This document shows positions 1-5,301 of a stretch of 5,326 nt of DNA, piece by piece; positions within the stretch are counted from its first letter, which is position 1; every line of letters begins with the position of its first letter. The notes beneath the pieces are model-generated. The model saw nothing but the letters and a program-made list of their open reading frames with translations. It ran no database searches and had not been told where the DNA came from. The DNA is from Paramuribaculum sp. (GTDB lineage Bacteria; Bacteroidota; Bacteroidia; Bacteroidales; Muribaculaceae), in contig JAIDXU010000027.1 of assembly GCA_029058455.1 (NCBI GenBank), forward strand, positions 1 to 5,326. The letters are read 5' to 3'. The position numbers and the translations under genes are program-made.

Positions 1-314
1 TCATTATCTGCAAAAATTTTGTATAAAAGTCTACCATTTTCACCTGTTATCTCATAAATGCCACATGACTTTTTCATGCTATAATCAGCGGTACGCAGAT
101 ACAGTTTAGCAATTTCTAATGACTTAAAAGGGAAATTCCACCTTTGTAATCCCCGGTTCGGGTCATGCTCAATGCAAATGCACCGTCCACAAGTTCCACA
201 AATATATTGAGTGTGGTTTTCTAAGCAGCTCAAGGGATTTAACAATGGCGTTATTCTATCTTTATGAGAATAACACTCTTCACACACTTTATGAGAATAA
301 CACTCTTCACACAT
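1..314 (-). CDS. Small Cys-rich, probably zinc-binding protein, 3' end cut by window edge
   Basis: An open frame runs from an ATG at 314 leftward through 104 codons without a stop and leaves the window at position 1, so the C-terminus is missing. The protein opens with two identical 9-residue units, each containing CEECYSHK. A second Cys/His cluster follows: C30, H34, C39, C42, C45, C47 and H50, including the stretch ICGTCGRCICIEHD. After it come a basic/aromatic stretch (RGLQRWNFPFKSLEIAKLYL, about residues 54-73), C84 and a GIYEI segment. Paired CxxC motifs with nearby His suggest structural zinc binding. I do not recognise a named family and assign no function; it has the look of small uncharacterised proteins of Firmicutes and gut bacteria. 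The ATG was chosen because AAGGAG lies 11 nt upstream and a TATAAT promoter further up. Codon use is more AT-rich than in the neighbouring operon, which suggests transfer. The coding call is fairly secure; the function is unknown. Confidence 0.75.
   Translation of the reverse strand, partial: MCEECYSHKVCEECYSHKDRITPLLNPLSCLENHTQYICGTCGRCICIEHDPNRGLQRWNFPFKSLEIAKLYLRTADYSMKKSCGIYEITGENGRLLYKIFADN
260..313. repeat. Exact 27-bp tandem duplication inside a coding region
   Basis: Positions 260-286 and 287-313 are identical 27-base units placed head to tail. Because 27 is nine codons, the reading frame is kept and the start of the Cys-rich protein carries the same nine residues twice, apart from Met versus Val at the first position. 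Exact identity at DNA level, including third positions, points to a recent slippage or duplication event rather than an old domain repeat. It duplicates one CxxC motif. Confidence 0.9.
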
Positions 315-325
315 TTTGTTTTCAA

Positions 326-331
326 CTCCTT
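326..331 (-). promoter_or_regulatory. Shine-Dalgarno site of the Cys-rich gene
   Basis: On the minus strand the bases read AAGGAG, 11 nt before the ATG at 314. A full match to the anti-Shine-Dalgarno core is unusual for Bacteroidota, whose genes mostly lack one; the operon genes in this window show A-rich leaders instead. It supports the chosen start and hints at a foreign origin. Confidence 0.6.
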
Positions 332-352
332 ATCAATTCCGATTTGTATAGA

Positions 353-381
353 ATTATATCATAAATACGCGGTTCTGAAAA
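353..381 (-). promoter_or_regulatory. Sigma70-like promoter (Firmicutes/Proteobacteria style)
   Basis: On the minus strand TTTTCA (376-381) is followed by a 17-bp spacer and a perfect TATAAT (353-358). The -35 matches TTGACA at four of six positions. The expected start would lie near 345, giving a leader of about 30 nt that includes the AAGGAG site. This is the housekeeping promoter form of Firmicutes and Proteobacteria, not the TTTG/TAnnTTTG form of Bacteroidota. AT-rich DNA produces TATAAT by chance, so confidence is moderate. The rest of the 315-436 gap holds no clear terminator for the operon that ends at 437. Confidence 0.45.
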
Positions 382-436
382 GACTATTTATTCCTTTAGA
401 TTCCATCGGGAACACAAGGTTGAATTGGGACTTAGA

Positions 437-2125
437 TTAATAATGAAAGGAAGAGCCGCCGAGAAATTCCCTTATTAGCGATGTCGAGGGAATATAGTTT
501 TCATCGATGGGAGTGAAATAGCTCAGGAAATGACGCAGGCGGTGAGCCTCGCCATATTCCGGAATGTCGTGTGGCACCTGAGCGAGTATCTTCTCACCCT
601 TATCGCGCAACACAGCCAATTCAAACAACAGCGATGAATTGAAAGTAGCATCGGCATTTTCCTGATAAGGGAAAATCCATTTCTCCTCACCGCGTCTCAC
701 CGAGGGCCAGCGCTTTATTGTATCAACAGCCGACGCACCGCGATATTTATAGTCACGGATAATTCTTCTCAGCAAACGATTGTCGGTTGTGGGAATCCAG
801 TTGTGATTGTCAAGATTGATTGTGGTAAGCGCCGAAACATAGATCTTAAACTTCATATCTTCGGCAATCTTATCGGTAAGTTCGGGATTGAGACCATGTA
901 TTCCTTCAATGAGCAACACCGAATTATTACCGAGACTAATCTTATTGCCTTTATACTGTCGTGTGCCTGTCTCAAAATTATAATAGGGAAGCATAACTTC
1001 ACCCCCGTTGATAAGGGTGTTAAGATCGGAATTAAAGGCCTCTATGTCGAGAGCATATAGCGACTCATAATCAAACTCGCCGTCGGGGTCGCGCGGAGTG
1101 TGTTCGCGATCCACGAAATAATCGTCAAGCGAAATCATGCGCGGATTAATGAGGTTGGTCATGAGATGTATGGCAAGTCTCTTGGTAAAGGTGGTCTTGC
1201 CCGACGACGAGGGCCCGGCTATCAGCACCACTTTGGCACCCCCCTTACGGAAACGCTCGGTAATCATATCGGCAATTGTCGAAATACGCTTATCGTGCAG
1301 AGCTTCGCTAACATTGATAAGCATTGCGGAGTCACCTTTAGCCACGGCACTGTTGAGTTCACCGACATTAGTCACACCTACGATATTGTTAAATCTGAGA
1401 TAGTCGGTAAAGGCATGATACATCTTGGGCTGAGGCAGGGGAGTGACGGCTACCGACGGATCGGCAGGGTCGGGAGCGGTGAGCAGCATACCGTCATGAT
1501 AAACAATGAGGTTAAACACCCCAAGCAGTCCGGTATGTGGAGCCAGGCAACCATAGTAGTAGTCGGCCACTCCGTCGAGAGTATAATAGGTGGAATAGAG
1601 GGTGCGGATAGTGCGCAGCAGTCCTGATTTATCAAAAAGATGCTGTTTTTCGAAAATCTCAACGGCATGAGATGTAAGCACCTCATGAGACTCAAAAGGC
1701 AGCCGGCGCTCCACAAGCGAAAGCATTTCCCTCTTTATATCCTCTACGAGTGAATCGTCAACCGACACACCCTCGGGCAATCCCTCCAGACGGCAGAAAT
1801 ATCCTCGGCTCAGAGAGTGTTCTATCTTTAGTTTCACACCGGGATAAAGTTTGGTGACCGCGCGATAGAGCATCATGCATAGCGATCTCACATAGGTGCG
1901 TCCCCCCGATGGAGATTTATAGTCAAGAAACTCCACATGTTTTGAAGAATAAACCGGATAGGACAGACCCTCGTTTTTGAAATTTACAAGAGCACATACG
2001 GGATTAAGACCGGGCATCCTGTCGGATATGCGCTCAAAAATTTCCATCAGGGTTTCTCCACCTTCAATGTCAATATAGGAGTCGATATTCTTGCAATATA
2101 TCTGCAGGGGGGAAGTTGTAGGCAT
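437..2125 (-). CDS. Uridine kinase-like nucleoside kinase with N-terminal TGS/tRNA-synthetase-like region
   Basis: A 562-residue cytoplasmic kinase predicted to phosphorylate a pyrimidine nucleoside with ATP or GTP (salvage). Residues about 1-70 resemble a TGS domain, and about 75-270 resemble the second additional domain of threonyl/alanyl-tRNA synthetases. The C-terminal half is a P-loop kinase of the uridine kinase/phosphoribulokinase group. Walker A is GPSSSGKTT (304-312). SLDDYF (332-337) is the acidic substrate-site motif, FDYESLYALD (351-360) matches the family's FDHPDALD-like segment, LLIEGIHGLNPEL (404-416) is the Walker B-like strand, and RLLRRIIRDYKYRG (450-463) is the Arg-rich lid. 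This long architecture is usual for Bacteroidota and some Clostridia, so nothing is missing. The gene is last in the operon, 21 nt after the LPS kinase. The substrate cannot be read from the sequence; uridine/cytidine is inferred from family resemblance. No terminator hairpin is visible after the stop. Confidence 0.9.
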   Translation of the reverse strand: MPTTSPLQIYCKNIDSYIDIEGGETLMEIFERISDRMPGLNPVCALVNFKNEGLSYPVYSSKHVEFLDYKSPSGGRTYVRSLCMMLYRAVTKLYPGVKLKIEHSLSRGYFCRLEGLPEGVSVDDSLVEDIKREMLSLVERRLPFESHEVLTSHAVEIFEKQHLFDKSGLLRTIRTLYSTYYTLDGVADYYYGCLAPHTGLLGVFNLIVYHDGMLLTAPDPADPSVAVTPLPQPKMYHAFTDYLRFNNIVGVTNVGELNSAVAKGDSAMLINVSEALHDKRISTIADMITERFRKGGAKVVLIAGPSSSGKTTFTKRLAIHLMTNLINPRMISLDDYFVDREHTPRDPDGEFDYESLYALDIEAFNSDLNTLINGGEVMLPYYNFETGTRQYKGNKISLGNNSVLLIEGIHGLNPELTDKIAEDMKFKIYVSALTTINLDNHNWIPTTDNRLLRRIIRDYKYRGASAVDTIKRWPSVRRGEEKWIFPYQENADATFNSSLLFELAVLRDKGEKILAQVPHDIPEYGEAHRLRHFLSYFTPIDENYIPSTSLIREFLGGSSFHY

Positions 2126-2146
2126 AGTTATATGGGGAAAGTGATA

Positions 2147-2929
2147 TTATTTCTGTTTTTTAAAGAGAAGTTGTTTAAGCATTTTCTTGCGGGCCGTGCG
2201 CTGCTCGAAACGGCTCATGGCTATCAGGGCTTCGCGGGCAACAACCTTAAGTTTCATGCCTGTGGCTGAAGCATATCCCTCGGCAATAGCCATGAGATGC
2301 GCAGGCGAATAAACCATGGCTCCAAACATCTTCATGAGTTTTTTGCGCGATGTGCAGTTGAAATTTATGCGGTTGAGATCCACATAGCTGAACTGATAGT
2401 TGCCGTCGGGAGTACGCTTAAACAATACGTTGCCGGGTGAAAAATCTTTCATCCACACTCCGGCATCATGCAGGCGCGCCATCTCCTTACCTAAGGCAAA
2501 AAGCAGCTCGCGCCAGTCGGCGTGACGCGCTACATCGCGCATCTCTATTATATCATCAACCTGTCGCGAAAAATAATAGCTCCGGGTGAGACACCGCCCT
2601 TCCATCACCTCTCCGTAGCCCAACGGCATGGGAGTGGAGAAACCCAATCTCATCAGTTCAAGAGCATTTTCATAAGATCGGCGGGCTTTGGAGTGACGTA
2701 TATTGCCGTAAACATATTTATTGACAATGTTAGGAAGCTTGAAATCCTTAATATTTATCCAACCTCCCGACTTATCAGGCACACGATAGATATGGTTACG
2801 GGCCTTATAGACAGTAACGGCATTATCGGGTTGACCTTTCTCGACAATAGATTGGAACAATGCGCTATATTCCGAGGCATTGTCAGCGGTCACTACATTA
2901 TATTCAACTTCTCCTGTTTTTTGACTCAT
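2147..2929 (-). CDS. Lipopolysaccharide core kinase, WaaP/InaA/KdkA-type
   Basis: A 260-residue protein with the eukaryotic-kinase-like fold of the LPS kinase family, which phosphorylates Kdo or heptose in the inner core at the cytoplasmic face of the inner membrane using ATP. The catalytic loop HDAGVWMKDFSPGNVLF (154-170) supplies D162 as base and N167 as metal ligand. DLNRI (184-188) gives the second metal aspartate, D184, in place of DFG. E87 in the helix-C region (ARRSYENALEL) and a lysine around 61-64 (INIKDFKLPN) are the likely ATP-binding salt-bridge partners. The C-terminus is very basic (KKMLKQLLFKKQK), fitting a peripheral membrane enzyme. Length is normal. The start codon lies inside the end of the upstream glycosyltransferase gene (26-bp overlap), suggesting translational coupling. 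Bacteroidota lipid A-core commonly carries a phosphorylated Kdo, so Kdo is the likeliest acceptor, but this is inferred. Confidence 0.85.
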   Translation of the reverse strand: MSQKTGEVEYNVVTADNASEYSALFQSIVEKGQPDNAVTVYKARNHIYRVPDKSGGWINIKDFKLPNIVNKYVYGNIRHSKARRSYENALELMRLGFSTPMPLGYGEVMEGRCLTRSYYFSRQVDDIIEMRDVARHADWRELLFALGKEMARLHDAGVWMKDFSPGNVLFKRTPDGNYQFSYVDLNRINFNCTSRKKLMKMFGAMVYSPAHLMAIAEGYASATGMKLKVVAREALIAMSRFEQRTARKKMLKQLLFKKQK

Positions 2930-4019
2930 GGCTGTCAGAGAAATTTTTAAACTTATTGATAAATCCCTCCATTGTCATTTCCGATTCAGCACGACGCAGA
3001 GCCTCGCCACTCATCGACGTGATGTAATCAGGATTGTCGATAAGCATACGGAGAGTTGCCGCCCATGACTCCGAGACATCGCTTCCCGGAGTGGTGTTAA
3101 CAAACAAACCATCCACTCTGTCGCTGATAATATCACGGTTGAGGCGCGAATCGGCGGCTATAACCGGCAACCCCTTGCTCATGAAAGCCACTGCAGTCAG
3201 AGGATTGGTCCAATTATAGGCCGAGGGAATTACCCCTATATCGGTCATGGAGATAATATCATCGGTGAGAGGCACATCACCCAGAAATGTAACTCTATCG
3301 CCGAGACCGAGGTTTCTCACGCTTCTGACAAGCGGCATGGCATAGCGCCCCTCTCCCTGTCCGGCCACAATTAGCGACACATTAAGATTGTGGTATCTTC
3401 CCAAAGCTTCGATAAGCGGCCCCAAACCGCAGTCGGCGGTGATAGCGCCATGATAAAGCAGGGTTATGGCCGAAATTTTTGGTGGGAGATTGTTTTCCTT
3501 ATCCTTGCCCGGAAACAGATTTGTGAGCGCGGGAGTGAGAACTGTGAATTTATCTCTCGGAATACGCTGATAGAAGCGTGTCATCTCATCACGCTGAACT
3601 TCGGATGCCACCACAACTCTGTCGACCTCTTTAAGACAAAGAGAGTATGTCTGATCGACAGGTTCAGGTCGAGAAGAGGGATAGACCAAAATAACTTTGA
3701 AATCACACCCTTCGTTTATCATTTTGGAGCGCAATCCACAGCAGATAAAAGCAGCATAGGGAGAGGGAGTGATTATTCTGACCCTCTTTTCTTCCCTGCA
3801 TAGCTTCATTATCCTGACAGGGAGCATGACCTTGGCCCACCATCCGAATGAAGATGTGATTTTATCAACATCACCTGAAAATTCATGTTTATAAGCCGGC
3901 GACTCCCTGCGGGCAACAAGAGCGGTGGAATAGCCGTCATAGCTAAGATTTGACACCATGCTGACGGCAAACATCGAGAGAGGCGAATGTTGGGATGATG
4001 TGTCGATATAGACTACCAT
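2904..4019 (-). CDS. Family 4 (GT-B) glycosyltransferase, probably LPS core or surface glycan
   Basis: A 371-residue GT-B fold enzyme that would move a sugar from a nucleotide donor to a growing surface glycan on the cytoplasmic side of the membrane. The N-terminal half (1-180) is the variable acceptor domain. The donor domain begins near residue 186 with LLYHGAITADCGLGPLIEAL (187-206), followed by VAGQGEG (218-224), VTFLGDVP (243-250), DIGVIPS (260-266) and the segment NPLTAVAFMSKGLPVIAAD (272-290). The usual GT4 EX7E pair is altered: the first Glu corresponds to A278 and the second to about D296. The protein may be a divergent subfamily with a different donor-site arrangement. It starts 30 nt after the family 2 gene and overlaps the LPS kinase start. 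The ATG is preceded by an A-rich leader without Shine-Dalgarno, usual in Bacteroidota. Family is secure; donor and acceptor are unknown. Confidence 0.85.
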   Translation of the reverse strand: MVVYIDTSSQHSPLSMFAVSMVSNLSYDGYSTALVARRESPAYKHEFSGDVDKITSSFGWWAKVMLPVRIMKLCREEKRVRIITPSPYAAFICCGLRSKMINEGCDFKVILVYPSSRPEPVDQTYSLCLKEVDRVVVASEVQRDEMTRFYQRIPRDKFTVLTPALTNLFPGKDKENNLPPKISAITLLYHGAITADCGLGPLIEALGRYHNLNVSLIVAGQGEGRYAMPLVRSVRNLGLGDRVTFLGDVPLTDDIISMTDIGVIPSAYNWTNPLTAVAFMSKGLPVIAADSRLNRDIISDRVDGLFVNTTPGSDVSESWAATLRMLIDNPDYITSMSGEALRRAESEMTMEGFINKFKNFSDSHESKNRRS

Positions 4020-4049
4020 TTTCTTTCAATAAACTGAAGGATGTGGAAA

Positions 4050-4811
4050 TCAACGGGTCTCTTCTTTCTTGAGAGAGCGGGCAAGTGAATAGCTGCGACG
4101 GGTGGTACTGAAAGCTATACGCGAAATCGTAAGCCCCATGCTATCCATAATGCCACCCTCGGCCAGATAGGTGTTGATAAAGGCACGCGCTCCCTCAATC
4201 ACCGGACGCATGGCAGATATTTTACCCTCCCGGCGAGCCAGTGTGCGTGAATTTTTCTCTGCATGAGCCATCTCTGTAGATAGATATTCCTCTACAGTAG
4301 CGCAACGATAGTGAAGTATGTCTCCATCTATGAGATGAGGCTCCACATTCTCTCTAAACACCACCTGCTCGTTGACATCATTAAGATTCCAGTTGGCATA
4401 ACGCTTGTCGAAAAGCCTTGTCTGAATATCAGGATACCAACCGCAATGTTTCACAGGCATCCCGCAGAAAAAATTAAGTCTTGAAAATGAATAACCCCTA
4501 TGGGTAAATCCCTCCTCCTTGAGTTTCATGATAGAATCTCTCAAAGCGGGCGACAGCTCCTCATCGGCATCAAGGGCAAGAACATAAGGATAGGAGGCAA
4601 GCGAAGTGGCATACTGACGCTGCGCCCCATAACCTGTCATAGGTCTTATCACCACTCTACACCCAAACTGTTTACAAATATCAACAGTCGAATCATCCGA
4701 TCCCGCGTCAATCACAATAATCTCATCGGCCACTCCTTTCAGCGACTGAAGGGTCTGGCTTATATGACCGCGCTCGTTAAGCGTAAGTATGGTAGCTGTT
4801 ATTTTAGACAT
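4050..4811 (-). CDS. Family 2 (GT-A) glycosyltransferase, WaaE/KdtX-like
   Basis: A 253-residue inverting glycosyltransferase of the WaaE/KdtX branch, whose characterised members add a glucose to the first heptose of the LPS core. Visible motifs are TATILTLNE (5-13), VIDAGSDDST (33-42) for the nucleotide, GYGAQRQYA (60-68), LALDADEEL (78-86) with the metal-binding DAD, WYPDIQTRLF (125-134), and DVNEQVVF (145-152) with the likely base E148. DILHYRC (164-170) and a C-terminal amphipathic region RPVIEGARAFINTYLAEGG (202-220), probably membrane-associated, complete the family pattern. Length is typical. It is the first gene of the operon and the one next to the origin-like region. The ATG at 4811 is the natural start: the protein begins directly at the first beta strand and upstream DNA is non-coding. 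Heptose is not certain in Bacteroidota cores, so the acceptor is left open. Confidence 0.88.
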   Translation of the reverse strand: MSKITATILTLNERGHISQTLQSLKGVADEIIVIDAGSDDSTVDICKQFGCRVVIRPMTGYGAQRQYATSLASYPYVLALDADEELSPALRDSIMKLKEEGFTHRGYSFSRLNFFCGMPVKHCGWYPDIQTRLFDKRYANWNLNDVNEQVVFRENVEPHLIDGDILHYRCATVEEYLSTEMAHAEKNSRTLARREGKISAMRPVIEGARAFINTYLAEGGIMDSMGLTISRIAFSTTRRSYSLARSLKKEETR

Positions 4812-4829
4812 AGGTGTTGATTAATATTC

Positions 4830-4859
4830 ACAAAAGTAATAAAAACTATCATCAACAAA
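4830..4859 (-). promoter_or_regulatory. Bacteroidota-type promoter of the glycosyltransferase operon
   Basis: On the minus strand TACTTTTGT (4830-4838) matches the Bacteroidota -7 element TAnnTTTGY. A TTTG at 4856-4859 lies 17 nt upstream, slightly short of the usual 19-21 nt for the -33 element. Transcription would start around 4823-4826, leaving a leader of only about a dozen nucleotides before the ATG at 4811. The promoter is interleaved with DnaA-box-like 9-mers at 4815-4823 and 4849-4857. Such motifs arise by chance in AT-rich DNA; the placement directly before the first operon gene supports it. Confidence 0.45.
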
Positions 4860-4891
4860 AAATATATGGTTGTAAAAATGTAGAAATATTG

Positions 4892-4912
4892 TTATCAACA
4901 TGGTGTTGATAA
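4892..4912. repeat. Inverted pair of perfect DnaA boxes
   Basis: TTATCAACA (4892-4900) and TGTTGATAA (4904-4912) are exact reverse complements separated by TGG, a 9-bp palindrome arm on each side. Two DnaA monomers would sit head to head about one helical turn apart (start to start 12 bp). It is the strongest box pair in the region and probably its core recognition element. A transcription-factor operator is an alternative reading, made less likely by the many further boxes nearby. Confidence 0.7.
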
Positions 4913-4940
4913 ATATAAAAATAGTTTGATTTTAAGGATT

Positions 4941-4955
4941 TTATCATGTTGATAA
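4941..4955 (-). other. Perfect DnaA box embedded in a short palindrome
   Basis: TGTTGATAA at 4947-4955 is an exact box on the minus strand. The preceding TTATCA (4941-4946) is the reverse complement of its last six bases, so TTATCA-TGT-TGATAA forms a 6-bp palindrome with a 3-bp spacer, echoing the pair at 4892-4912 in compressed form. It also sits inside the first copy of the longer 25-27 bp repeat. Confidence 0.6.
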
Positions 4956-4970
4956 CCGTGATGAAACCTG

Positions 4971-4979
4971 TGTAGATAA
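4971..4979 (-). other. DnaA box variant TTATCTACA
   Basis: The minus strand reads TTATCTACA, one change from the local consensus TTATCAACA. The same variant recurs exactly at 5317-5325, and related TTATCTAC lies at 5243-5250, so it looks like a second preferred form rather than noise. Its start is 24 bp from that of the perfect box at 4947-4955 and has the same orientation. Confidence 0.5.
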
Positions 4980-5082
4980 TTGTTGAAGGATTTTATAATC
5001 AACTTATAACCGTTTTCAACATCCCGCATTATTGAAATGATAAAATCCCCGGAATGGTATCCATCCGGTAGATATTGGAGCA

Positions 5083-5160
5083 TGTTTATAACCATGATCA
5101 GGGGTGTAGAAAAGAGTGTTGAAAATTGTAGACAAAATAATAATAGAAATCAACAAATTC
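5083..5160. other. Weak DnaA-box array leading into an AT-rich possible unwinding segment
   Basis: Same-orientation weak boxes occur at 5083-5091 (TGTTTATAA), 5105-5113 (TGTAGAAAA), 5117-5125 (TGTTGAAAA) and 5127-5135 (TGTAGACAA), the last three spaced 12 and 10 bp, near one helical turn. They run directly into the AT-rich stretch 5136-5160, where TAATAATAG (5138-5146) resembles three DnaA-trio triplets. Closely spaced weak sites next to AT-rich DNA are what one expects at a DNA unwinding element. Low-affinity sites are easy to find by chance, so this is tentative. Confidence 0.35.
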
Positions 5161-5229
5161 TTCTTGCAAAATAGAGCAAAATAATTAAGCCTCTCACCCG
5201 AGATAAAACCCAAATAATCCATTGAATAG

Positions 5230-5251
5230 TTATCAACCATGTTTATCTACG
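5230..5251 (+). other. Pair of plus-strand DnaA-like boxes
   Basis: TTATCAACC (5230-5238) and TTATCTACG (5243-5251) lie in the same orientation, 13 bp start to start. The first is one base from TTATCAACA and the second one base from the TTATCTACA variant; both are changed only at the last position. They sit between the AT-rich centre and the rightward promoter element. Confidence 0.45.
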
Positions 5252-5292
5252 GTTTTCTTCATCATCCGACATGCGAAATGGAAAAAAGTTAT

Positions 5293-5301
5293 TAACTTTG
5301 C
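5293..5301 (+). promoter_or_regulatory. Bacteroidota -7 promoter element for a gene to the right
   Basis: TAACTTTGC fits the Bacteroidota -7 consensus TAnnTTTGY exactly. No good TTTG -33 element is seen 19-21 nt upstream, so the promoter is weak or the match is chance. A DnaA-box variant at 5317-5325 would fall at or just past the start of transcription, a position suited to autoregulation if the gene is dnaA. The gene itself is outside the window; the ATG at 5316 is followed at once by TAG and cannot be a start. Confidence 0.4.

Larger units (their letters stand above)
4934..5012. repeat. Imperfect 25-27 bp direct repeat in the origin region
   Basis: Copy 1 (4934-4958) and copy 2 (4986-5012) both begin AAGGATTTTAT and both end in ATAACCG, with a variable middle; copy 1 contains the perfect box TGTTGATAA, copy 2 a decayed version with ATCAAC. 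Start-to-start distance is 52 bp, close to five helical turns, so proteins on both copies would face the same side of the DNA. This is an iteron-like arrangement; its role is inferred. Confidence 0.5.
4936..5048. repeat. Exact 12-bp inverted repeat flanking the central origin segment
   Basis: GGATTTTATCAT at 4936-4947 has its exact reverse complement ATGATAAAATCC at 5037-5048, with 89 bp between. A near copy in the first orientation, GGATTTTATAATC, lies at 4988-5000. The loop is too long for an RNA terminator, so these are more likely repeated protein-binding sites in opposite orientation, bracketing boxes at 4947-4955, 4971-4979 and 5013-5021. Confidence 0.55.

Noticed and set aside
260..313. 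CRISPR-like direct repeat
   Set aside because: Only two units, with no spacer between them, in frame inside a coding sequence; this is a tandem duplication.
315..436. Rho-independent terminator after the nucleoside kinase operon
   Set aside because: No GC-rich stem followed by a T run was found on the minus strand in this gap, only very short chance complementarities.
803..1627. Plus-strand open frames of up to 175 codons opposite the nucleoside kinase
   Set aside because: They lie antisense to a gene with clear Walker A and kinase motifs and show no domain of their own; they are frame shadows.
2522..3803. Plus-strand open frames opposite the LPS kinase and GT4 genes
   Set aside because: They are antisense to well-supported genes and have no recognisable motifs or initiation signals.
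4500..4820. Plus-strand 106-codon frame opposite the family 2 glycosyltransferase
   Set aside because: It mirrors the conserved GT2 N-terminus in reverse complement and ends in the origin region without independent evidence.
4936..5048. Hairpin or structured RNA formed by the 12-bp inverted repeat
   Set aside because: The arms are AT-rich and separated by 89 bp with no supporting inner stems, so repeated protein-binding sites are a better explanation.
4895..5240. Two short overlapping minus-strand open frames (66 and 74 codons) in the origin-like region
   Set aside because: They translate to low-complexity, AT-driven peptides without motifs, overlap one another and run across the DnaA boxes; no ribosome site or promoter favours them.
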